DNA of 64,000 nt from Amblyomma americanum (GCF_052857255.1 NC_135497.1:117915744-117979743); one strand, 5' to 3'; shown: positions 14,001-24,330, counted from the stretch's first letter. A program made the numbers and translations. The notes: generated from the sequence alone by a model not told the origin.

Positions 14001-17000
14001 GTTGTGCCCGGGAGAATGTATTGATGCACTGAAGCGTGTATTGTCTTTGCCATCTCGCCTTTACTTATTTTTTTTTTTATGGTCTGTTACTCTATCAGGT
14101 GACATTGAAAGCAATCCTAGGCCTATGAATGTAACTGAAAGGGAAACATTGGAAACCCTCTTGCTGACTGTCCAAAGAATTGAAGTTGGCCAGGCTACAA
14201 TCCTTATTGAAATCAAAGATGTTAAAGAAAGGCAGGATGCTACTGATAAAAAAGTCAGCTGACGTTGAGAGTGGCAGCCCTTGAAACGACGACAGCCTCA
14301 CTTGTTAGGTCTGATCCTTTTGTAGCTGACAGTGCCATGCGAGACATTTCTTCTAAGCTTTCTAACATTTACTCAAGATGTGATGATGCTGAAAAAAGAC
14401 TGTGTCGAAATAACTTGCTTTTCTTTGACATTGGCAATGTACAAAATGAAAGCAGGGCAGATTCTGAAGAGAAAATCGTAAGCGTTTTGTTCAGAGCACC
14501 TAGATTTATCTATGACTGCTTCCCAATTTGAAAGGGTTCTTAGACTAGACAAACTCAAATCTGTTAGGCACAGACCAATTGTAGCCAAAATGACCCTCTT
14601 TAAAGACAAACAGAACGTACTTTAAATGGGCAAAAATTTAAAGATTCCAGTTTTGCTGTCCGCGAGGATTTTTCCACTACAACTTGTGAAGCTAGAAGCA
14701 GGTGTAAACATTTTTCTATCCAACACATTTCTTCCTATTCTTTTGACAGCATTAGTCACACAAAATGCAACACACCAACTTTTATGTGGTATGCTTAGGT
14801 GCAATGCATTGAACTCTGTAATGGGACAGATGTTCTTTCGGAAATCTGTTCTGAAAACGTATCCTGAAATTTTTACTCTTAGCTTGAACCCCAGGCACAC
14901 TGGCTAGTTTCCATTAGGAGTGGTGCTTATGCTACAAAAGCTTTGTGCTCTTCAACAAAAAGATATCCTTATTTTTACTGCATATGGTGCACATTTGACA
15001 CTGTTAATTGTTGCCTCATTACTAAAAGCCTTGTATAGCTCAGCTAATGTAATTGTTTATTTAAGCAATTAAGAAATGCACATACATGCGTGCGCGTGCA
15101 TGCACACACGCATACATACACACAGTATTAATTGGCATTGAAGTTGACTATGCTCACTTCTCAAATGTAGTTGCTTTTATTTATTATACTGCATTAGAGC
15201 AGCAGTTCTCAAGCTGGATTCCACAGATCCCTTGGGTTCCTTGAAGTGCTTTTAGGGCTTCCTCAGCACCTAAATCCATGCTTACATCAAACACCACCCT
15301 CCCTTTAACCCACTTTATTTTGGGACTAATACTGTAATTGCTTATAGCACGCTATTCCCAGCTTCATATTGTGGGCCAACGCAAAACGAACAATGGACCT
15401 TCCTGTTGTCATTCCCACAATATGAATTACTTCTAATTTGCCCAACACAACATGCTGTTAAATTATATTCTCAGCTATTGTTTAGATAGAATTTCCCTTT
15501 TTTTTTATGGACCTTTGCATGCTCGTTTGCATGCACGTTAGGCAGGAACGGGCAGAAGTCAAGACACATGGGGTTCCTCAGCACCTTTTGAAAGCTATTG
15601 GGTTTTCTCGAGGCCAAAAATATTGAGAACCCCCTTTAGTAGAGTGCTTTTCTTGTAAAAGCTGTTCCTTCACAGTAATGTTGTCGAGGTGATTGGTGCA
15701 TGCTCATTGAAATCAAAGCGTTCAGTAAAACTAACAAGATGTATTTATAGTGCAGGGGCTGTCTTACTAGATGTCATGAGAGTCCTTGAGTCCTTTAGAG
15801 GGATTTTTGGGTTCTGCCTGCACCTAAATCCATGAATGCCTTAGCCCCGATCGTTTGTTTACCCACTTTATTTTTGGACTAATTGTACTGTAATTGCTCA
15901 TAACAGGCTGCTTCTCTCTGTAGCCAGACCTGTTCATTGAATTTAGGCCTCTTTCCAGGTGCCGTGCATCTGTATGGTCCTTCCTGCACGCATGTCAAGC
16001 AGGAAGGAACAGAAGCCAAGATGTGGGATTGTTCAGCACCTTTTGAAAGCTGTTGTGGTTTCTTGGGGCTAAAAAGATTGAGAATTTCAGATTTAGTGCG
16101 TGGAACGCCGAGAATTAATTGTAGTGTGCTTAATATGGGAAGAAGTATTGTCGCAACACAGTTTTAACATTTAAGGAGAAAATTCATGATGGTAAGCCGT
16201 ATGTTCGCAGATGTTTGTTGAAGCGCTGCAAGATTTTCTGACTGCAATGATTCCCATTGCAATTCTTTTCAGGCTCAGTCAAAAAACATGCTTGCAACGC
16301 AACTTCAGACTCACTTGGATTCTTCACTAAAACAGGTAAGAATTATGGCTAACTGTCATCATAATCCATAAGAGCTAGCGTCGTGCAGAAACAATGGCAT
16401 TTATTTCCGGCACATTCTCATCATCTGCTGTGCTTTCCGAGAGAAGTGCGTTGGTGACCATGACATGAAACCAATGTGACTTACTGTTGCAGGTCGAGAT
16501 GAGTGCCCAGGCACTTCAAAATGTTGAAAAAAAACTTCAGCTGTCAAGGGAAGAATGTGAAACCCTCAAAAAGCAACTTATTTCCACACAAGGCAAACTA
16601 GAGCTTGCTGAAAAGGCTGCAGAAGTGGAGCGCATGGCTAATGCACAGTCCAAGGCTGAGGTACTTACTATTACTGGTGGATTTAAAACAACTTGCAAGC
16701 ATTTGATGATTTACTGTATACAGTCAAGTAAGGTTGTGCTCATGTAAGGGCCACTCCCCCCTCTCCAACTTAACACTCATAAATTAAAAAAAGTCTGCAA
16801 ACAGCAATTACGTTTCACATTTTCTTCACGCAACATGATTGATGGAGTGCTACCAAGAGCACAATAACCTAACAGGATAATAATATGAAGCTACATTTTC
16901 GACAGCAAAAAAAAGCAGAAAAGCAAGCGAGGATGTACCCACCTCGCACTGACAGCCACGGGTCTCATGTACAAAGTGCCAGTTCGACCGAACTGTCATC

Positions 17001-17974
17001 ACGGAGGAATGCCAAATCCCATAGCTATACACACTTATCTCCACCTTAATTCTCATTTGGAACAACTTCACGTGATGTCACGTTTGGCAGTAAAGTGATC
17101 TACCAACCTGATTTGTTGCGAGCGGTTCTTGCCGGTTGTCATATCGCCGAGAACTTCAATGCATTATGACTAAAGGGTACTCTAGGCCCATGCTAAATCG
17201 TCTTGAAATGCAGGTCATTGCACGAATGGGGTGCATTTAATATAGGTTGCATTATAGTCACAAAAATTTAGTGGAAAATGTCACTTTCATGTAAGGGCCT
17301 CACCCTGTCCGAATCTAAAAAAAGAAGTGTGGCCCTTATGCGAGTGTATACGGCATCCTTCCAAAATTGTGCACGGCCTGGTCATGGTATCACCTTATCA
17401 TATCACACTGTCATGCTATGTACAATAAATGACCAACAACAAGGTGCGTTGCTACACCTTGTTTTGCAGTTTTATTAAGTATCTGGTGGTTGTGCACGGT
17501 TCGTCCTTTAAGCAGTGTTATATGTTCTCTTCTTGCCTGTGGCATTTTACTGCCAGTTTATTTTTTTTTAATTAAATGTGATGGTTTAAAATTATTCACA
17601 TTTCAGTGGCGTACTGTGAAACATGCTGTGTGCAGCATGCCTTAGGGCCACAAAATGAAAAGCTTTTTTTTTGTAGCTGTGATGACATTAAATGGCTGCT
17701 TAACTGTGCAGTTGGCACAGTAAGGGAAAGCATGATTGCTGCGACAATTTCATTATTTCTCTGTCCACACATATTGCCACTGAAAGCAATGTACCTTGAG
17801 TGTAATATTTATAGATAGTCTCAATATAATGCAATAATGATTCTCATCACACAGATACAGAACTTGGCTCTCACAGTGCAGCACCTGCAAGCTGCACTTG
17901 TCAACCTCAAGAAGAATGGTGGTCCACCTCCAAGAGGATCGTCCTCAGGCATGCCTAAAGTCCATGATGTCTGA
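4638..17974 (+). CDS. Coiled-coil protein gene with duplicated TQT-motif exons (3' part, 6 exons)
   Basis: Six exons with GT-AG borders, all phase 0, join into one frame: 4638-5069, 10188-10634, 13269-13349, 16273-16335, 16493-16660 and 17855-17974, ending at TGA 17972-17974. They encode 436 residues, with the 5' end missing. The first two exons (144 and 149 residues) are polar, probably disordered, and paralogous to each other. Each holds an IQT and two TQT tripeptides, which resemble the anchor of dynein light chain LC8 ligands. The last four exons are rich in heptad-like Leu, Glu, Lys and Gln and read as a coiled coil, ending in a Gly/Pro/Ser tail. I did not recognise the family. By inference it could be a dimeric LC8-binding scaffold at the centrosome, Golgi or on a motor. 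The exon calls are strong; the function is a hypothesis. Confidence 0.7.
7928..8241 (+). mobile_element. Ruka-like tRNA-derived SINE
   Basis: A tRNA-like head (gctgtggctcagtgg) is followed by the conserved block tttcgatggaggcgaaatgc, the block attaaagatccccaggtgg, and a long tail with ggtgtccatgtac and ccatttcctttcctcaaaaa. The order and wording match the tick Ruka family. This copy has the longer tail variant and lies in the intron of the coiled-coil gene. It has no coding capacity and would depend on LINE enzymes for movement. Confidence 0.75.
9156..9399 (+). mobile_element. Ruka SINE with target-site duplication
   Basis: The element spans about 9167-9388 and begins gccgccgcggtggttatgg. 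It contains a tRNA B-box-like stretch (ggttcgatcc) and ends in attaaaccccaataaacc. It is bounded by an 11-bp direct repeat, agttcttgaca, at 9156-9166 and 9389-9399, which is the target-site duplication expected of LINE-mobilised insertion. The clean duplication suggests a relatively recent copy. Confidence 0.85.
9619..9950 (-). mobile_element. CR1/L2-like retrotransposon 3' end fragment
   Basis: On the minus strand an 83-residue open frame shows the C-terminal ORF2 pattern of tick CR1/L2-like elements (YHQSFFLRTAKDWNDLP, then FKSAIEDHL). It is followed by a short 3' UTR ending in an ATAAATAA-type microsatellite tail (plus-strand 9619-9648). Everything upstream of the last part of ORF2 is missing, so this is a strongly 5'-truncated copy. 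It sits in the intron between exons A and B. Confidence 0.7.
10188..10634 (+). CDS. Coiled-coil gene, exon B (TQT-motif exon, copy 2)
   Basis: The acceptor ctgctag ends at 10187 and the donor gtaagc starts at 10635. The exon is phase 0 at both ends and encodes 149 residues. The C-terminal 110 residues align with exon A: a basic SWRKSGRSVQKKRLLF patch, a Val/Ser linker, IQTD at 10494-10505, ITQTEA around 10566-10583 and GTQTDVEWE at the end. Divergence between the copies is substantial, while the spacing of the three tripeptides is kept. This suggests old duplication with selection on the motifs. Confidence 0.75.
10635..13268 (+). other. Intron after exon B
   Basis: The stretch 10635-12585 shows no recognisable gene or element. 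A foldback element lies at 12588-12753 and is listed separately. No other structure is supported. Confidence 0.5.
12588..12753. mobile_element. Foldback MITE-like element, TA-flanked
   Basis: About 45 bp at each end are inverted copies of each other: the left arm holds tctgtggctatgcagtggaa and the right arm holds its complement, ttccactgcatagccata. The outer ends read ctcggggacag and ctgtccctgat on opposite strands, and TA dinucleotides flank both sides. The size (166 bp) and TA flanks fit a non-autonomous Tc1/mariner-type MITE, but no transposase was seen to confirm the superfamily. Confidence 0.55.
13269..13349 (+). CDS. Coiled-coil gene, 27-codon exon
   Basis: The acceptor aattccag ends at 13268 and the donor gtatgt starts at 13350. 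The exon is phase 0 and exactly 81 nt. The second half (RELRSLKERLNLAAEE) is amphipathic and heptad-like, matching the coiled-coil character of the later exons. Its short length and correct phase on both sides support inclusion, though no family match was recalled. Confidence 0.6.
13864..14905 (+). pseudogene. CR1/L2-like retrotransposon ORF1 fragment with dead 2A motif
   Basis: The frame from 13864 runs through a Leu/Phe-rich stretch into a 2A-like octamer at 14101-14124 that reads DIESNPRP; the Gly of the NPGP core is replaced by Arg. After a stop and frame changes, ORF1 landmarks continue: a DDAEKRLCRNNLLFFDI segment resembling the RRM region of L1-like ORF1 proteins, then ERVLRLDKLKSVRHRPIVAK, and VREDFS in another frame. 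It is the same type of ORF1 as the copy at 60.3 kb. Several frameshifts, and the absence of EN and RT downstream, mark it as an old, truncated copy. Confidence 0.65.
15199..15636. repeat. hAT-MITE-like repeat, copy 1
   Basis: The left end reads cagttctcaagctgg and the right end reads ccaaaaatattgagaacccc. These are imperfect inverted ends of the ttctcaa type common in hAT-derived MITEs, and flanks tagagc and tagagt could be a decayed target duplication. The internal text (gcacctaaatccatg, cccactttatttt, cagcaccttttgaaagct) recurs in copy 2. No transposase is encoded. Confidence 0.45.
15770..16100. repeat. hAT-MITE-like repeat, copy 2
   Basis: A diverged direct copy of the repeat at 15199-15636, sharing gcacctaaatccatg, acccactttattttt, ctgtaattgct and cagcaccttttgaaagct in the same order. 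Its right end reads gattgagaatttcag. The two copies are separated by about 130 bp of unrelated sequence, so they are either independent insertions into a preferred site or a segmental duplication. Confidence 0.45.
16273..16335 (+). CDS. Coiled-coil gene, 21-codon exon
   Basis: The acceptor aattcttttcag ends at 16272 and the donor gtaaga starts at 16336. The exon is phase 0 at both ends. The peptide (AQSKNMLATQLQTHLDSSLK plus Gln) has regularly spaced Leu residues and no prolines, consistent with a continuing helix. Confidence 0.6.
16493..16660 (+). CDS. Coiled-coil gene, 56-codon exon
   Basis: The acceptor ttgcag ends at 16492 and the donor gtactt starts at 16661; phase 0. The 56 residues are Glu/Lys/Gln/Leu-rich with clear heptad spacing (for example VEKKLQLSREECETLKKQL and KLELAEKAAEVER), a strong coiled-coil signature. 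This is the most convincing structural element of the gene. Confidence 0.75.
16661..17854 (+). other. Last intron of coiled-coil gene
   Basis: A 1.2-kb intron. Short phrases such as catgtaagggcc near 16742 and 17287 recur, but no gene or known element was recognised. Confidence 0.5.
17855..17974 (+). CDS. Coiled-coil gene, terminal exon
   Basis: The acceptor cacacag ends at 17854. Phase-0 entry gives 39 codons and a TGA at 17972-17974. The first half (IQNLALTVQHLQAALVNLKK) finishes the coiled coil, and the second half is a short Gly/Pro/Ser tail ending VHDV. An AATAAA at 18333-18338 followed by a TG-rich tract gives a 3' UTR of roughly 360-380 bp. Confidence 0.7.
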   Translation: MQNLALTVQHLQAALVNLKKNGGPPPRGSSSGMPKVHDV

Positions 17975-18332
17975 GCGGTACCCAAAGTGTGTTCCTTCAA
18001 GGACTATGCCTACTGTTGTAAATATCATCATATGGGAGTGGCAATGCCATATGAATATTCCCTTTTCAGGGTCAAGAAGAAAAACATTCCATGACACACG
18101 ACTACATACAAACAATATTTTGGTCACTGGTTAGACTTCAGTGATACTTTTTAAATATTTGGTCCTTAGCTTCACATGCTGGCAACAGCATAAAAAAAAT
18201 TGCCTGCAGGCATGCTTGTACGGGTGATAACACTGCTTGCCTTGTGATAAGTGCCAGGATTAGGTTGAAACAAGTGTTCTTGTTTTAAGAGTGCAATATC
18301 ATCAGAGCTTAAGAGATGCATATTTTTATGTC

Positions 18333-18338
18333 AATAAA
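18333..18338 (+). terminator. Polyadenylation signal of coiled-coil gene
   Basis: A canonical AATAAA lies 359 bp after the stop codon, followed within 25 bp by tgtgtctgtgtttg, a GU-rich downstream element. No competing gene lies between. Confidence 0.6.
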
Positions 18339-18812
18339 CATAATGCTTGAAAATGTGTCTGTGTTTGCATGCATATTTTCTGCTTGGTTGTGGCGAGCAC
18401 CAGAAAATTGTTCAAATAGTAAGGGTGGTAAAGTTTACTGAAAATTCATTTTTATTAGCTTAGCTAGCCACGGAAGTGCAGACAGCAGTGGTATATTTGA
18501 CTTGCCTTTTGTGCCCTTTTATAATGCGAATGGCAACATGAGCTTTGATCTGTGGTACTTATCACATGCCCTCTGGTGACCATAGCTTGCATGTAGGATA
18601 TCTCACACTTATTTAAGCAACCAAGTCAACACAATCATTATGTATAGGTGCATATACATATACTTTCATCCACTGATTAACAAACTGAGCAGGAGTAATT
18701 AAACCTTTTTTTAGTGGCAATGTGTGAAATTCAGTAGAAAGTGATGTAGGCTTAAAATATGCAAGTTCTAAAAATGGAACTCTATCCTGATCACTTTCCC
18801 AGGTTATAAAAT

Positions 18813-19052
18813 TTACAGGGTGGCATACTTCTAAGGTGAATATAAAAGTGTGTGGCAGAGCTTTTCAGAGCGCCAGTGTGTCTGTCATAGCCGTGCATCA
18901 AAGCAAAGTGTAACAGGAGCAGAGGGACCCTGGAGGTGGTGGTGTATGTCATCCAACACTCCGCTTTGATGTATGGCTGCGATGGACGCACTGTTGCTCC
19001 AAAGAGCGCGGCCACACATGCATTTTCACCATAAGAGTGGACCACCCTTTAC
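18813..19052. mobile_element. MITE candidate (7-bp TIR, 4-bp flanking repeat)
   Basis: AGGGTGG at 18817 and CCACCCT ending at 19048 form short terminal inverted repeats of a 232-bp segment. TTAC is present immediately outside each end (18813-18816 and 19049-19052). The ends are short, so chance cannot be excluded without finding other copies. Confidence 0.3.
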
Positions 19053-19333
19053 ATGCATGAAACATGGACATATGTGTCATGGCACTTGCATGCACCCACT
19101 AATAGTGACCATGAACATGTTGCAGAGATAAATGTATATCTTTTTTTTTAGCAGCAACACTTTTAACAACTTCTATCACTCAAAACTTGTTTAATTGGTG
19201 CCTCGTGATTGGTCTAAATGAGAATAACTGCCGAGACAGAATTGAGGAAAAATTCAACCGCTACAAGAACAACGACAAAGGGGGGACAGCGCTACTCGCA
19301 CCTGAAATTGTTTTTATTCACAGGCATCAATAT

Positions 19334-19705
19334 ATACACAAAAACCCCAATAAGTCGCACGCCAAGTACGGGAAAACATTACCACGCAATCCTGATTCAA
19401 TTATCTAGGAACTCTATCTCTCTACTCAAAAGGCTGATCGACGTGTCACTGACACACGAAAGCCGTTTTTGCTATATGGAAGGCCTCCACTATCTCTCGC
19501 ATCACTCGATCTCTGTGAGGGAACAGCACTTTGGTTTTCTTGAAAAGTGGAGAACACCCGTGGCAGCTGTGACAGTGGTGCACGAGATTGTTCAATCGGC
19601 TTTTCCAGTAGAGAGTTCCTAGATAATGGAATCAGGATCACGTGGTAATGTTTTCCCACCTAAACTTAAGCACGTGGCGTGTGACTTGCTGGGTTTTTTG
19701 TTGGT
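19334..19705. repeat. Large imperfect inverted repeat, probably Penelope ends
   Basis: The left arm (about 19334-19445) contains cgggaaaacattaccacg and attatctaggaactct. The right arm (about 19600-19705) contains the inverse of both (agagttcctagataat and cgtggtaatgttttccc), followed by ggcgtgtgacttgctggg matching the left cccaataagtcgcacgcc. Arms of about 110 bp enclose roughly 150 bp. The flanking wording ggacagcgctactcgcacctg followed by tttttattcacaggcatcaatatatacac is of the kind I associate with tick Penelope termini. Confidence 0.5.
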
Positions 19706-21794
19706 TTTTGGCTCTGATTGCGTACTTTATACATACTGGATATCATGATCACAGGCAATGTCATCTATGCAATCGAGAAGTTTCGGCTTGCGCATTTCTT
19801 CACCGCTCTCATGCCATCATTTTGGTCTCGCCTTTCATGCGTGCAGTTGATGGATCACTTACACGTATTCCTTCATCTGCAGTTTTAATCAAAAAGGCTT
19901 ATACAATTTCTCTTTCAACTCACTCTCTTTTATGGCTTACTACCTCTGTTCTTTTTTATAAACAGTGGTCACATTTTTCTTTGCAGGAGTTGCAGTGCGA
20001 GGCTGTATTTCTGGGATGGGTAATTATACTGCAGTCATTCTGATATTCTTGTAGCCTCGTGTTGACACATCTGCCAGTCTGTCCATTATATTGCCTGCTG
20101 CATGATGTGAAACTTCTCAATTGTATACATGACACTGCTTGTGATCGTGAAATCCTGTATGCAAAAAATGTGTCACCAAAGAGTACTAAACAGTTTCAAG
20201 TTCGCACTAGTGGTGTGCATCTTTCTGTCCATTTGTGTGTCTCCTAAGCAGCACTTCAGTGGCTCTTACAGAGATGAGCACATACTCGCAATGCATGCGC
20301 AATGTGCCCTGAATGAAAGCTGACCAGTGTGGTGCATGCTGGATTTGTAAAGTGTAAATCAAAATGTTCTTTCTCTTGGGAACAAAGTGTTGCACTGCCA
20401 AGCTATGTTGTGACTGGTATGTGTAAAGGTTGCATGCAGTGCAGCAGTTGTGCTCTTGTGCAGCTGTGCGTTATTGAATCAAGGTGAAAAATCTGTGTGG
20501 TATTCCTGTGATCTTTGAGCACAAAAAGTAAGCCCCCCCCCCGTCCTCCCTCTTTTTCTCTGCAGAGGTGGCAGTGAGTCGTGTCATGCCGGAATTGAGT
20601 ACTTTTCAGTGGTGGTGTATTTATATAGCCATCCTTGACGTTTGTAGATGACCCAGTGTACTGGAAGTGGTCTGGCTCTTTAGCTTGCCTGCGAACTTGT
20701 TGAACCATCTAATGACCCTAAGCAGTTGGTCGTTCCCTGGGTGAAGTTTTAGCAGAGGAGTTTAACGCAGCGTCGAATTGCTGTATGCTGAAATAAGCTT
20801 CTCTGCTTAAAGCCCAACAACCTTAAGCGGTTGACATACGGTTCCCCGAGTATAGAGTAATGTGACTATGCTTCATGGTAGGTTCTCAATGGAGGCTGGA
20901 AGCTCAAGTGGATATCTCCACTTTTTACAGCGAAAGCTGCACATGGCACGTTAGCCGAAATCGCACCGTCGCCGCCATCCGCAGCCCTCCCCTCGCTCGT
21001 TTCACCTCAGCGCTCCTGTCACGGGTTAGGTTTTCCTTTCTTCGGCGGTCGGAGCCCGTTGCATTTGTGCGTGGTCGAGCATCCCGCGAGTGCAGCCGCA
21101 CCATTGGGCAATCTTGACGCCCTCCCTGTCCTAGCCAGGGAGGCCAGTAATGGAGTTGAGATTTATGAAGGATCAGAGCAAAAAACTCGCTGTCCTCATT
21201 CACATCCCAATTCCCATTACCCATTTCACCCATCCTCTCCACTATTTCCCAGGGGAGATCAGGGAAGTCTCCCTGGGCCTGCTCCCCCGACTGTGGGTCG
21301 CTATGTAGCTTTTAACCCCCCTCATTTTTTCCCATTTTCCCCACCTATGGGTGGTAAAATTATATCACTGCCTTCGGGCCTTTTCATTTATCTTCATATT
21401 GGAATTAAGCCTGTTGTACGTTAGTGGTGCAGGCAGAGGCTTATTTTTCATTCTTTTCAGGTTGCCCTAACCTAACGAATGTCACGGCAGGCACCCGCCT
21501 TATTTTGATGAATGAGCAACCGTGGTAGGGGTCATTGGGTAGGCACGCACGCCTAGACACCCCACCAATATACCACTCCCGCGACTGGTTGCAGCAACCG
21601 GCTACTCTGTCTCGGCAAAAGGAACTTGTGCACCTACCCCGTTGCTTACCCATGGCGCTAGTGATAGCGTAGCGGCATAAACACGACATTCCGCACCTCA
21701 AACCAAAGCAATGCATCCTGAAGAACATGCCTGAAGCGTCAGGGGTTTTTCTGCCCGCCGTAGAGCGCGCGTCCACGCCGTATGGCGGCGCTGT

Positions 21795-23198
21795 CAGATG
21801 ACAACGTTATTCAAGAGTATCTGTGGGACATACTGGGCACGTTGGATGTGGAAGATGGAGTAATTAATCTTTTTAAAGATATATATAAAGGTAACAGAGT
21901 GCTTATAAAATGGGAAAAAAGTGTATCAGGGCCTGTAGAGATACAGTGGGGGCTTAGGCAAGGATGTCCTCTGTCTCCTTTGTTGTTCATGTTGTACCAG
22001 CAAGAGTTGGAGACCAAGCTAGAGAGGAGGGGACTAGGCTTCAACCTTTCTTTTTTCAAGCAAGTAGAATGGATTAAGCAGTCATTACCAGGACTAATAT
22101 ACGCCGATCATATAGTGCTAATGGCTGACAACAAGGAAGATTTACAGAAGTTGATAGACATGTGGCACAGAGGGAGAGAGATTAGGTTTCAAGTTTAGTA
22201 AGGAAAAATCTGCAGTCATGATATTTAATGATGAGGTCGGCGAGCATAGAATACAGGAGTTCACGCTAGAAGTAGTGGATGAGTACAAGTATTTTGGGGT
22301 GTGGATAAATAACGGTGCTGAGTATATCTGACGGAGCATGAAAAATCTGTAATGAATAAAGCTAGTAGGAATGCAGCTGTCATGAAAAATAGGGCACTGT
22401 GGAATTACAATAGGTATGAAATGGTAAGAGGGATCTGGAAAGAGGTGATGGTTCCTAGCCTGACTTTTGGTAATGCGGTCCTACATGTGCATGAGGCCAG
22501 ATGTTCAAACAAGGTTAGAAATTAAACAATGTGGCATAGGGAGGCTAGCTTTGGGAGCACATGGCAATACACCAAATCAGGGGGTACAAGGTGATATGGG
22601 ATGGGCGTCTTTCGAGAGCAGAGAGGCTAGCAGTAAGATAGCATTTGAGGAACGATTGAGAAAAATGGAGGAAAAGCAGTGGGCTAGGAAAGTTTTCAGA
22701 TACCTGTATATAAAGAATGTTGACACGAAATGGAGAAAGCGAACTAGAAAATTGACAAGCAAATATCTGGACAGCAGTAGGGGGCAAATCAGCAATTATC
22801 GGTTAAGAAAAAGGTTAAAGAAACAGGGAGAGCTCTGTGGAAAACAGGGATGCTGACGAAATCAGCACTGGGAACATACAGGATTTTTAAGCAGGAAATT
22901 GCCAAAGAAAATATCTATGATAATTGTAGGGGAAGCTCTTTGTTGTTTGAGGCCAGGATGGGAGTTTTGCAGACTGACATATAGAGTCAAGTACCGCGAG
23001 ATAGACACGTTGTGCGTTGCGTGTGTAGAGGAGGAAACGGCTGAACACTTGATACTTTTCTGTAAAGGGCTTCACCCTACAGTGGAAAGCAGCAGGGCTG
23101 ATTTATTCAAGGCATATGGGGTTTAAGGACAGTGAGGGAAAGTAGATTTTGAGCGGGTCATCTTGTACGAACAGTACGGTCGTATTAAAAAAAAAAAC
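21795..23198 (+). pseudogene. Non-LTR retrotransposon, 5'-truncated RT region with poly(A)
   Basis: The first part (from 21795) reads DNVIQEYLWDIL, then KGNRVLIKWEKS, GLRQGCPLSPLLFMLYQQEL and LPGLIYADHIVLMADN, which are the palm motifs of a non-LTR reverse transcriptase. The YADD box is changed to YADH, which should abolish metal binding. Downstream pieces in shifted frames (YKYFGVWIN, NRALWNYNRYEMVRGIWK, MGWASFESREASSKIAFEERL, TRKLTSKYLD) follow the order of an abundant tick element. The copy ends at an A11 tract, 23188-23198. Multiple frameshifts make it dead. I could not assign the clade. Confidence 0.7.
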
Positions 23199-24330
23199 GG
23201 AGTACAATTACACGCAATGCAGTGTTGTGATACATTTCTATTTTCTTTCCTGCTGACGGAATTGGCATGCTCTGTGAGGCAAACATTGATACACCGCCCG
23301 GTCTGGCCGATGTATATACGCCCGCAGGACAAAGGAATAAGATATACCACGCCTTTCTTACAGGTAACAAACTTGTTCCCATGCGTGATATTGCATTGTT
23401 TCCTACTAACCTTCCCCTCACACTTCCTCTGTATTGCAGCCCCTACTTTCCCCAGTTTATTGGTGCAGAAAAAAAACCATCCTTACACCATATCGGACTC
23501 CTACTCTCTTAAGTCGGTGAGACAGGGCGTGGATGTACGGCATAACCGCCAGCTTCCCTACTTTTGGATTAGAGCTAAGTTATGAGGGGAGCCCGGATGT
23601 CTTCAGCGTTTTAGACATTTTTTCCGCACAGGACACGATAAGAGCATCCGGGTAACCTGCACCTGCTGACCTGTGCGTTGAGGCTGGATCCCATTCTATG
23701 GGGGCAAGATTTCTTCAAGGCAATACCGATGCGGTTCTTAACAATGCCAGTTTTCACAAGTTTAGAATGGAAAGAACTGTAGTTAAACAATGGTTTCTCG
23801 CTCCGAGGGGAGTACTCCCAACAGACTTGCTCAGGATCAAAGGTTAATTTCAAATCCAGAAACCGTAAGGACCTTTGATAAGGAACTTCATGCGTAAACT
23901 CCAGTCCTGACCCATTGTGGGAAAAAAACATCCAGAATGTGTGAAATTCCCGGGAATGGAGACCTGCCTAGTATCAAAAAATCGTCGACATAGCGGAAAA
24001 TGCGAGTGTTACTTCCGGCCAGCTCTCCCTCAACTAGTCTATCAACCCTGCCTAGAAAATGGAACCTATGCAGACCCCTGATTTTTGCAAACAAACCTTA
24101 CCGTCCCACTCTACGTACGTGTTGTTAAGGTAAAAAACCAACAGTTCCATGAAGGATGCAGTGCTAACGCCACAACTGTTTTGAAAACCGCATTCATCAT
24201 TGTCATCCGTGATGCACTCCTCAACATACTGCATAAGTTGAACATGTGGAGTGTTCTAGCCAAATGAAACCAACCGAGTAATGTTGCGAGTCGCGTGGCC
24301 TGGTCTGCAGCACTGTTTTCTTTCCCCAAA
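23199..24330 (-). pseudogene. Penelope-like element, RT and GIY-YIG fragment
   Basis: Read on the minus strand, RT pieces appear in order: FMELLVFYLNNTYVEWDGK, then VCLQKSGVCIGS, the catalytic box FRYVDDFLI, and SLRFLDLKLTF. A GIY-YIG endonuclease segment follows (VYLIPLSCGRIYIGQTGRCI, then LTEHANS and HCIACNCTP). This domain order (RT then GIY-YIG) defines Penelope-like elements. Frames change several times. The 3' end stops inside the GIY-YIG region exactly where the A11 tail of the plus-strand LINE begins, so the two elements are joined tail to tail. Confidence 0.75.

Larger units (their letters stand above)
13350..16272 (+). other. Intron with retrotransposon fragment and repeat pair
   Basis: This intron contains a decayed CR1/L2-like ORF1 piece (13864-14905), a CA/TG simple tract near 15076-15124, and two diverged direct copies of an hAT-MITE-like repeat (15199-15636 and about 15770-16100). 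The remainder shows nothing recognisable. Confidence 0.55.
18339..21781. other. Intergenic stretch with repeats
   Basis: After the coiled-coil gene no coding sequence is recognised for 3.4 kb. The supported contents are a MITE candidate (18817-19048) and a large inverted repeat related to Penelope element ends (19334-19705). The interval 19706-21781 has only short incidental frames; 20940-21110 is GC-richer but shows no recognisable exon. Confidence 0.5.

Noticed and set aside
15076..15124. CA/TG-rich alternating tract as a regulatory element
   Set aside because: An ordinary microsatellite in an intron beside repeats; nothing points to regulation.
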